From positions 30,596,001 to 30,660,000 of the forward strand of contig NC_134025.1 of the NCBI RefSeq assembly GCF_964204645.1: a stretch of 64,000 bases of DNA. Direction: 5' to 3'. Origin of the DNA: Tubulanus polymorphus (Eukaryota > Nemertea > Palaeonemertea > Tubulaniformes > Tubulanidae). A program made the translations under genes and the position numbers. Shown here piece by piece: positions 27,001 to 36,091 of this stretch (the first letter of the stretch is position 1; the number at the start of each line of letters is the position of its first letter). The notes under the pieces were generated by a model. It worked only from the letters and a program-made list of their open reading frames with translations. It did no database searches and was not told the origin of the DNA.

Positions 27001-29845
27001 TTGACGATGGGTGGAAATGATCCGAATGGATCTTGTGTATTTCCTTTCTACGCCGATGGAGAAGTTCATTCTACGTGTATTACTACTAAATATCGTCAGA
27101 AACCGTGGTGTTCAACCACACATAATTACCATCTAAATCATACATGGACTTACTGCATGGAGCGTAAGATATTCATTTCATCTAACTTATTATTAAGTGA
27201 AAAATTTTTTTTTGCATTATGTTCACCCTGAATTTTGAATTATGAATTTAAAGCTAGTAGTCAATTCTAGTTACCGATAATTTTGGGCTTCTGTGATCTG
27301 AAATAAAGATATAATCTGAAATCACACATGCTTTGCTTATATTCTAAAGTGTTCACCATGTCATCCCTAGGACACGGTATATCTGGGATAAGATGAACTG
27401 ATTTGTATCCAACTGTAGAACTATTAAACTGGATCCTGTCTTTTCAATAATTCCTCGCTTTGGTTGTTTTTTTTAATTGTAGCGTTGGAGATCGGAACTT
27501 TCGGCGGAACTGGTAACAATCGCAACTGTAGTTTCCCGTTCTTTTACAAAGGAGAACTGTATGATAAGTGTATAAACGATACGGCCACTAGTGACTGGTT
27601 GTGGTGTTCGGTAACTCCCGATTATGACGTGGATCAAGCCTGGGGATATTGTAATGGTAAGTTCATCAGTAGCGTGGTGAAATGGTTATTTCATATTTTC
27701 AATATCGACAACAATTCAAAGTTTTACTGTTTTTAACTTAACCTTTCTCGTAAAACAGGACAATTCATACGTTACTTATCAACTAACATTTTCTGGAAAT
27801 GTTCTAAATCTCATCTTAAGAGAAACAGTAAAGAATCTAATTTTTTGGAATTATCAAGAAGTTACTAATTATCTAATCTACAAACTGAAGAAATACGTCA
27901 GTCTACTATCATGTAATGCATTCATTCAAAAAGAATATAAAATCGATTTAAAACTTGTTGAATATGATTCTGTGTTATCTGACGTTTATTACAGTTTTCT
28001 ATTTGTCGTTTTTAGTGATGGATATTAAAACATTTGGTTCTAGTTCTAACAAAGCAAAAGATGAAGGAAAATCGTGTCATTTTCCGTTTAAAATGAATGA
28101 TAAAATGTATTCTCGATGTTTACCGTCGGATTTACCGGGTGTTAATATGTGTTCGCTTACTGCTGATTATGATAAGGATAAATCAAAAGCTTACTGTCTA
28201 GGTATGTAAAATTCTTTTATGCCTGAGATAAGATAATCTTGGGGTGGGAGAAAATTGGGTTAGGTTTGAGGCTACCGTCTGTACATAATCGGAAACTGCA
28301 TTGAGGTGGTTTGTTTAAACAATATTCAAACCTGAACTGGCAAGCGACTGATTGGGTTTATTTTTGTGGCTGCCTAATCTAATACATTGAAGTTGAATAA
28401 TTTTGTGGCTGCCTAATATGCTAACGTTGAATATATAACCATAGGGGTGTAAAAATCATGTATTGTCAATTGTTATATTTTTGGTCGTTTTAAATAGTCG
28501 GAAAGTTTTTTTTGGTTTTTCTTAATTGATCGTTATAGATGACGTAACTATGACGTATAACGGAAATTCTAACGGTTCGAGCTGCGCGTTCCCGTTCGTC
28601 TATACCGGAAAGGTTTATGCCGAGTGTATCCCGCAGTCGAGAGGTTCACCCTGGTGTTCCACTACACACGATTACGATTCCGACGGGATATGGGGCGAAT
28701 GCGTCCGTGAGTCTAACTAAATAATCTTCTGCGAAGACTTATCATTCATAATTCTTGTAGGCTAATCATTTATAAATTTTAGTTATAATCTTTATTACTT
28801 TCTTACAATGTATAATTTATTTATATTTGATGTTTATTGGAACATGAAAACGTGTTATTTTTAGCACCGGATAACCAGTTAACGAAAGGAGGAAACGGCG
28901 CTGGTAAACCGTGTCAGTTTCCATTCCTCGATAAAGATGGATCGGTACAAAGAAAATGTCTTACAACGAAATCGAAGCAATGGTGCGCAACGACTCATAA
29001 CTATAAACTTGACCGACAATGGACTTACTGCGTCAATGGTAACTTAGAATATCTTATAATTCTTTTGTTTATCAGTACATCTGAAGTTGACTTTAGGATA
29101 CGACTTCCTACAACGTTGAATAACTTGAACTTCAATGGAATATCTTTGACTCCTTTTCATTTCTAGTGTCAGATTTTATATTGTTATTATATTTGAAATA
29201 TTTTCTAGGGACGTTTGTAATTGAAGGTTTCGGAAACGCTTATCCGGGAGCTACGTGTGAATTCCCTTTCATATACAAGGGTAAAGAGTATAATGAATGT
29301 ATCAAAAGTAAATCGGGAACTTGGTGTTCATTAACTGCTGATTTCGATGCTGATAAACAATGGGGATATTGTACTTACACAAAAAAGTAAGCAATTATTC
29401 GGAACTTAATTTTACAAAAAATATCTTTTTGAAAATGGTGGTCGTGGCACCTTTCTGGTTGTGCAATCATCATGTTATGTGACCACAGTCTGTGAGATCA
29501 TGGTCAGTATGAGACGGTAAACAAACCTTACACAGACCACTCATACGCAATCTATAGATTGACCAAATAGGTCGGATTAGGATTGTTCTGGTACAAACCA
29601 GTTTGTGGCCTGTACGACAAAGGTGACGTTATTGTTACGTGATGAAGGTAGCGGCTTCACTTAATACCCGTACTGTACACGACAATCTCACAATGAAACA
29701 GCGACTAGAATTCACAGTTTTAAGCTCCGGGACGCAATAAAATGTTAAATGGCGTATAAAAATATTTTCCACAGTAATGACATTAAAAACAAATTTGAAC
29801 GTTTTCATTTCTAGGCCAAAGAAAAACGGAAAATCTTCAGGATGA
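21021..29845 (+). CDS. Membrane-anchored repeat-stalk protein with ten fibronectin type II domains, 1872 aa
   Basis: Exons: 21021-25035, 25652-25819, 26285-26455, 26549-26728, 26990-27163, 27483-27656, 28016-28201, 28539-28706, 28865-29038, 29209-29386, 29815-29845; 1873 codons with stop. After a short N-terminal tail, residues ~15-37 form one hydrophobic helix, so the protein is probably a signal-anchor membrane protein. Residues ~150-1170 are 12- and 10-residue repeats (RRTTKPVVTTT, TTTVRPTTKP), a probable O-glycosylated but strongly basic stalk. The end of the large exon encodes FN2 domain 1 (CIFPFHYNGLCYESC, WCATSKDF, WGYC). Nine more FN2 domains follow, one per phase 1-1 exon, each with four cysteines. 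The C-terminus is short and hydrophilic (KPKKNGKSSG). FN2 domains bind collagen, gelatin or choline lipids in known proteins; the ligand here is unknown. Basic residues just after the helix leave topology uncertain, but the disulfide-type domains argue for an extracellular C-terminus. The start ATG has a good context (AAGATGG). Confidence 0.9.
21480..24530 (+). repeat. Coding minisatellite: 36-bp and 30-bp repeats encoding the basic Thr-rich stalk
   Basis: About 85 tandem units inside the first coding exon of the FN2 gene. Most units are 36 bp, encoding variants of ARRTTKPVVTTT; the variable positions alternate between A/V/P before RR, T/M before K, and V/A after PV. A block at about 22205-22560 uses a shorter 30-bp unit encoding TTTVRPTTKP, and 22560-22760 is mixed. 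Paired 72-bp higher-order units are clear at about 23460-23830. Every unit length is a multiple of three, so copy-number change keeps the frame. Each 12-mer has about three basic and no acidic residues. Confidence 0.95.
25145..25430. repeat. Copy A of a ~290-bp direct repeat
   Basis: It lies in the intron after FN2 domain 1. It is highly similar over about 286 bases to 29438-29727, sharing for example TTATGTGACCACAGTC and TAGATTGACCAAATAGGTCGG-like stretches, in the same orientation. Whether it is a mobile element or a local duplication cannot be told from two copies. Confidence 0.85.
29438..29727. repeat. Copy B of the ~290-bp direct repeat
   Basis: It lies in the last intron of the FN2 gene, after FN2 domain 10, in the same orientation as copy A. 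The two copies differ by scattered substitutions and 1-base indels, so they are not recent. Together they bracket exons 2-10. Confidence 0.85.
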
Positions 29846-30382
29846 TTTGGATGATCTCGGATTGAGAGCCGCTCAGTCTACAAGTTTGGGCCAGAATGAA
29901 CTAAATTTTCGTATATTCGTTATGTCTAAAAATGTTGTTCAATAGAAAAATACTAATGTTATTGAATATTACTTAAAAAAATCAAATAAAAACTTATTTT
30001 CCTATAATAACTGGGCGAAGTCTCTGGTCTTTGAGTTGCCACAACTTTTTCCTTTTCTTAAAGCTTGAACGGAATCAGTTGAAAGAAAAAACGGAATCGG
30101 TTTCGAATATATTTTCACATTTTCGCTGATTTGATGAAATTTGAATGAAAAAAGTCGGTCGTATTTGTTTTCCTACTTGGAAATCGGCCACCGAATGGCG
30201 AAACGAAACCGAACGACTCTGGCGGCCCGCGTAATTAGCGCTAACGGAAGGTGCTGCCACCAGTGGATGCAATTTCGGTAGTGGTGCATCGTATTCAAGG
30301 TCGTAGTCACCGAGCGCGCTATGAACTGTCAAAATTTATTAAACTCTATTTAAATCGGTCTGGTTGACTTGAATCAACAAAT
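29846..30382. promoter_or_regulatory. FN2 gene 3' UTR and RMI1 promoter region
   Basis: A polyadenylation signal candidate AATAAA at about 29985-29990 ends the FN2 transcript. The stretch 30180-30320 is relatively GC-rich for this window and lies 60-200 bases before the RMI1 start codon, so it is the likely RMI1 promoter. It contains a minus-strand CTCF-like motif at 30246-30266 (CCACTGGTGGCAGCACC). Confidence 0.5.
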
Positions 30383-33229
30383 ATGAACGCAAGAACGGCT
30401 CAACAAGTAAAACTGCAGTTAAAACAGAAGTCGGTGACAGTTCCAGATGAATGGTTGAATGCGTGTATTGAATGGATTCTTTCTGAATATCAGGTCAGTG
30501 TCGGTTCATCATTAAAGATTCTGTGTTAATCTAACTGAAACAAAGCTGATTCGAAAAAGGAAGTTTCAAATAACATTATGCTTTTTAAATTTTTGAATTA
30601 GCTTCAGTAGTAGCTTCAGTAGCTTTGAAATATCGCACTTTGAAGTTTGATGTTGAAAATTTGAGCAGTTGGATCAATATATTTCAATAAAGCTGTTACT
30701 GTTTGTGTGTTTTGTTTCAGCAGGAAGCCGGTTCTAGTGTCACTCAGTTGAGTCATCTGGTTTATGAACAGTGGTTAGAAACCGATTTACAACAACTCAA
30801 TAGTTCTTCATTTCCTTTAAATCTCAGTAAAGATGATAAATGTAACTTGAATGAGAAATATTGTGTTCAGGTAACCGTGCAAACCCTTCTCATTATACGG
30901 GGGCTGTTGCTCAAATAGTGCATTTCAGTTAATTAACTCAAATTCTAATTGTAATCAAATGCTCAAAATTGTGAAATTTGGTCCAAATTGAATTTTGAAC
31001 AATTCAGATAAATTCAATGCGAGATGCCGGAGTTTCAGCTTACAGTCAGCTCCAAAAACTGAAAGGAACAGAAAATGAAAATGAACAAGTTTCAGCTGCT
31101 CCTACTCAAACATCAGTAAGTTAATGATGTCATCATTTCAGAGATTTTATTTGTAGTTTTTCAGATTGTAATTTTTCTTTAAAGAATTTCTATATCTGAT
31201 TTTAGTGGGAGCCAAAAGCAAGTCGTATGTTGATGATGTGTTTAACCGATGGTAATCAACAGGTTTTTGGAATGGAGTATAAACCAATTCCTCAAATAAA
31301 TTTGAATTTACCTCCAGGAACAAAGGTAATGAAACAATGGGCCATCTATAAAATACGTCACTTTGTTGATTTTCAAACTCCTCAACATTGATGTGTATGT
31401 CCTTAATATGATGACAAAAATTGAATTGTGTCCCATTTTGCCTGAGTTAACTGTTTTTTTTTGTTCAAGGATAGGAGTAGATATTTTCACTAAAGTCTAA
31501 TTTCTATTTTCTACGATCAGTTATTGTTAAAAGGGAATATTATTTGTCGTCATGGTGTTCTGATGTTAACCAGGGATAATATAGAAGTTCTCGGTGGACA
31601 AGTTGAACATCTTCAACAACTAACTCAGATTCAAATTCTAGCCGGGCATTTGTATGTACAGATTCTTACCGCATCGTCACAATATAATTGAAATAAATGA
31701 ATCTATCGGTTGAAAATGTTTTCATTGATTTTGTTTAGAAATATTGAAGAAGATGAAAATGAACCGAATCGCGCAGAAGAGAATCGTCATAGACAGGTTC
31801 GGGTTTTGATAGTTTATATTTCGAATTCTCAAGGGAATTAAATTGAATATTAATGATGCTAAATATTTAACCGAAGGTTGAAGATTCTAATGAAGAATCA
31901 GTAATGATGACCACTGCTGCTTCTACTGAGATGTTGGACGATTCATTGTTTAATGATGAAATGGATCCAGCTATTTTACAAGCAATGGATGATCCCGTAA
32001 GTATTATCATGTTACTCATTTTGATGAAAACGAATTTTCATCCAATTGAATTTTGTTAATACTGATTTCAGTGGCAAGATGAAGATGATATGGACCTAAT
32101 GCTTAGCCAAATACCAGAACCAATTCCAAGTCCAGCTCGACAACCTGGTCCATATCAGGTTCCAGTTCGACAACCTGGTCCAGTTCAGAGTCAAGTTCGA
32201 CAACCTGGTCCAGTTCATCAACCTGGTCCACTTCAGAGTCAACTTCGACAACCTGGTCCTGTTCGACAACCTGGTCCGATTCAGAGTCCAGTTAATCAAC
32301 ATGTATCAGAACCTCTCTTTGCGACTAATAACCCGAGTGGATCAGGAATTGACCTGGAAACTGATTCTAATCGTGAAGTGAAAGATTTGTTGAGAGTATT
32401 GAATTGGCCGGTGTTCGAGACTCTACACGCAACTAACAACACACGACACGGTAAAATCAGATACAATCATTCCATGAATGATTTTGATGAATTTACTGTT
32501 AATTTTTCTATCTATTAAAGGAATATCAAACAGTAGATATAGAAATGATCTACACTTCAAACAGGCTCCATTCACATATCTAAGTCGAGTTGAGAAACTG
32601 CTTCCAGTCACCGAACCTCTCATATTTAGAGTAAAGGTAAAATGTAACGGTCAAGTAAGAAATTAATGGAATATAAAACGTTGACAGTTTTCTTTCTATT
32701 TCATATGACAGGCATATATCTCAACATTGACCGGTAAATTAGAATTTAATTCTGGTCAATATTGGAGCTTATCGGCTAAAATTAACGATGGCACTGCATC
32801 AGTAGATGTAGATCTCAGTGATCAGGTCAGTTGACATCTGGCTCAATGTAGTGTACTCATTATTGTATGATTTACTTAGATTATTTTCGCTGTAGTTTCT
32901 CACTGAACTGATCGGTTACACGGCTCAGGAAATGTGTAATTTTCGAAAACAAGCTTCGAAAAACCCAGAAATCAAAACACGAATCAGCCAAGTAGGTTTA
33001 CAGGGAATATTTTTGAAAAACATTTCTCATACTGAATAACTGATGTTAGTTATTGCGATTGTTTCAGAGCATCAGAAACTGTCAACAAAAGTTGGTTGAT
33101 TTGTACAGCATTCTGGAAATCGAAATTACTACTGATAAATCTTGCAAACCGACCGTTAAAAAACAATATTCATTAAATTCGGAACACGTGAATCAACTGA
33201 AAAAACGACTTACACTGGAGAAAAATTAA
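30383..33229 (+). CDS. RMI1: RecQ-mediated genome instability protein 1, 554 aa
   Basis: RMI1 is the OB-fold scaffold of the BLM-topoisomerase III-alpha-RMI complex, which dissolves double Holliday junctions in the nucleus. Exons: 30383-30493, 30721-30870, 31008-31115, 31206-31325, 31521-31651, 31739-31796, 31877-31996, 32072-32450, 32521-32636, 32712-32825, 32896-32991, 33068-33229; 555 codons with stop and consistent phases. The N-terminal helical region begins VPDEWLNACIEWIL. The first OB fold includes MEYKPIPQINLNLPPGTK and LLLKGNIICRHGVLMLTRDN. The acidic linker is followed by a proline-rich repeat (RQPGPV units). The C-terminal OB fold (PFTYLSRVEKLLP onwards), which binds RMI2 in vertebrates, is present. 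The start is the first in-frame ATG. The acceptor of exon 2 is a tandem CAGCAG. AATAAA is at 33277-33282. Confidence 0.93.
32110..32310 (+). repeat. In-frame RQPGPV-type repeat in the RMI1 linker
   Basis: Six or so units of the type CGACAACCTGGTCCAGTTC, interleaved with CAGAGTCAA-type spacers, encode RQPGPV/RQPGPIQSP repeats in RMI1 exon 8. They lie between the two OB folds, in the linker that is disordered in vertebrates. This is an internal expansion that does not disturb the frame. Confidence 0.8.
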
Positions 33230-33474
33230 CTTCATTGTGGCAGAGGACGATTAACTTCGATTCAGTGCAGAATGTAAATAAAGCTTAATTTTGTTGATTT
33301 TAAGTTTTGATTTTTTAATGATTTCTCAAGGATGACTAAGGAAGCAATGACACATTTTTAAGTAAAAATTGTGCCTATACTTAGGCAGGAATGGTTGGCC
33401 TCTGCTGATTCTGGAATTATCTTCAAGTGCTTTCCTTTCGACCAGTCGCCCTACCTATTTTAGAATAGCATCAT

Positions 33475-34345
33475 CTGTAAACCCGATAGAAGCGGTCGGT
33501 AGAGAGTTTGTAATCTGTAAACCTGATAGAAGCGGTCGGTAGAGAGTTTGTAATCTGTAAACCTGATAGAAGCGGCCGGTAGAGAGTTTGTAATCTGTAA
33601 ACCTGATAGAAGCGGCCGGTAGAGAGTTTGTAATCTGTAAACCTGATAGAAGCTGTCGGTAGAGAGTTTGTAATCTGTAAACCTGATTGAAGCGGCCGGT
33701 AGAGAGTTTGTAATCTGTAAACCTGATAGAAGCGGTCGGTAGAGAGTTTGTAATCTGTAAACCTGATAGAAGCGGTCGGTAGAGTTTGTAATCTGTAAAC
33801 CTGATAGAAGCGGTCGGTAGAGAGTTTGTAATCTGTAAACCTGATAAAAGGTAGAGAGTTTGTAATCTGTAAACCTGATAGAAGCGGTCGGTAGAGTTTG
33901 TAATCTGTAAACCTGATAGAAGCGGTCGGTAGAGAGTTTGTAATCTGTAAACCTGATAGAAGCGGCCGGTAGAGAGTTTGTAATCTGTAAACCTGATAGA
34001 AGCGGTCGGTAGAGAGTTTGTAATCTGTAAACCTGATAGAAGCGGCCGGTAGAGAGTTTGTAATCTGTAAACCTGATAGAAGCGGCCGGTAGAGAGTTTG
34101 TAATCTGTAAACCTGATAGAAGCGGCCGGTAGAGAGTTTGTAATCTGTAAACCTGATAGAAGCGGTCGGTAGAGAGTTTGTAATCTGTAAACCTGATAGA
34201 AGCGGCCGGTAGAGAGTTTGTAATCTGTAAACCTGATAGAAGCGGTCGGTAGAGAGTTTGTAATCTGTAAACCTGATAGAAGCGGTCGGTAGAGAGTTTG
34301 TAATCTGTAAACTTGATAGAAGCGGCCGGTAGAGAGTTTGTAATC
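33475..34345. repeat. 40-bp minisatellite, about 22 copies
   Basis: Tandem units of 40 bp; the core is CTGTAAACCTGATAGAAGCG followed by GTCGGTAGAGAGTTTGTAAT. Units are nearly identical apart from a recurrent C/T change (GGTCGG versus GGCCGG), occasional single substitutions, and shorter copies near 33780, 33842 and 33890. It lies between RMI1 and the convergent PPIL3 gene. Confidence 0.95.
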
Positions 34346-34564
34346 AGGATTTGATATACCGGTACCTAATTACAAACATTCAATAGAGCTCGCATAAAAG
34401 CGAATTCTTCACAAGGCAGAACAAAGGCAGATTGATTGTAAATGACACTTATTTTTATCAAAATAAAAGTTTTATTTTTACAGTGATTTAATATAAATCA
34501 AGTCATTTGTCCTGTTTCAAATTTACACGAGTTGCTAAATGCATTAATATAAAGCCGATATTTT

Positions 34565-35666
34565 CTAAGGTTCCTGATCAGCGATTGGATTGGCGTGTAT
34601 AGTTATTGAATTAATCCTAGTCTCACCAACCGGTCGATAGGTTTTCTCAGCAACTTCCAGTTTTTCAAATTCATCCAAAACATCTAAACCATCGATAACC
34701 CTACAATATAAAACAGGAAAGAGATTAACTATAATACAAGAACTGGTGAAAATGTGCAGTCTATTGACATTGAAGATTTTGATGCAACTTACTTTCCAAA
34801 CACTGTGTATTTCATGTCTAAATGTGGCTGTTTTCCGTAAGTGATAAAAAACTGTGAACCGTTTGTATTCGGGCCGTTATTCGCCATGGAAATCATTCCT
34901 CTTTTATTGTGCTACAAAAATTCAAACACAATCAATCAGTTGATCGATCAAATAATCAGTAAATCAATCAGATAATTAATCAGTTGATCAAATCCAGTAA
35001 AACCTAAACGTGCGGGGGGTCGAGATCCTGAGTTAATTACCTTTAGATCCTCATGATATTCATCAGCAAACTTTCCACCCCAGATACTTTTACCACCTTT
35101 ACCAGTTCCTACAATTATCATTCAACTCTTTATACTAGACTATCTGTATATTAGAACATATAGATTATTGAGTGATTGAAGAATGTTGAGATAGTTACCT
35201 GAAGGATCACCAGTTTGCAACATAAAATCTTTAATATTCCTGTGAAATATACATCCGTCATAATAACCACTGGCGCATAGTGCTAAAAAATTCTACAAAT
35301 ATAAAATATTGTTAATGAAATATTTTCTGCGATTTGCGCTTTGGACTCAGTAGCGCAAGGCTGGTTTGATTTCACTGGTCACATACCTCACTTGTCTTGG
35401 GTACTTCGTCACAAAATATTTCTATTTTCAAATTACCTAGATCTGTATGTAACGTCACAGACTGAAATAAATAATAAAATATTTCGAATAGTAATGTCAA
35501 AAAATGTCGCAATTTAATCAACATTGAATTGAATTGAAATGTTTGAATTTAGTTTTCTCTTAACGTTTTACCCTTTTAAACCAGTATAAATCAGGTAAAG
35601 ATTGACTATAAGCGGGTTAAACTTATCTTTTAATAGATTAGATATAAAAACCATCAATCTTACCAT
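34565..35666 (-). CDS. PPIL3: Peptidyl-prolyl cis-trans isomerase-like 3 (cyclophilin), 164 aa
   Basis: A single-domain nuclear cyclophilin associated with the spliceosome; it isomerises Xaa-Pro bonds. Minus-strand coding exons in transcript order: 35664-35666 (ATG only), 35387-35461, 35199-35292, 35041-35108, 34793-34911, 34565-34700; 165 codons with stop (human PPIL3 has 161 residues). Signature stretches include [60 protein letters not shown] and [15 protein letters not shown]. The catalytic Arg (FHR), the FM.Q.GD core and NGSQFF are intact. The Trp that in cyclophilin A contributes to cyclosporin binding is His here ([14 protein letters not shown]), as in human PPIL3. The start codon sits alone at the end of the first exon, immediately before the donor. 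A minus-strand AATAAA is at 34471-34476. Confidence 0.95.
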
Positions 35667-36091
35667 TTCAAATGAACGAATGAGTAAAGAGTTAGCTTTA
35701 AAACGCTTCAACCACCGGTGTATAGCAAGGTAATAAATGCTGATTGAATTTGATTATTGCTCCGCTAGGCGGTGCACCGGTAGATTATTCACCGGTAGAT
35801 TTTATTCACGGTTGATTGAATTTGAAAAGTGATAGGTAATTCACGCTCTGCTGCAAATAAAGCCACACACTAAAAATAACCAACCCTTCTACAATTCAGT
35901 TCACACGTTGTTTGTAGTAAGTCCATTGGATGAATCAAAGTACCTGAACCGTGTCTTCCCTTTCTGCTTTCATGCTTTTAAAAATTTGGGCCCTTCTTCA
36001 GTAAAACTCGTTCCTTCAGAGATGAGATAATCAATGCTTATAAATTTCTTTTTTTCATTCCAGATTCTTCTATATCAAAATATCCTGAAAA
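35667..36091. promoter_or_regulatory. Divergent PPIL3/DPY19L3 intergenic region
   Basis: PPIL3 reads left and DPY19L3 reads right from this 425-base gap, so it probably holds promoters for both. A pyrimidine tract ending in CATTCCAG (about 36050-36062) is a good acceptor just before the DPY19L3 start, which implies a noncoding first exon further upstream. No TATA box is obvious. Confidence 0.45.

Noticed and set aside
33475-34345. CRISPR-like appearance of the repeat array
   Set aside because: Units are directly abutting 40-mers without unique spacers, in a eukaryotic intergenic region: a minisatellite.
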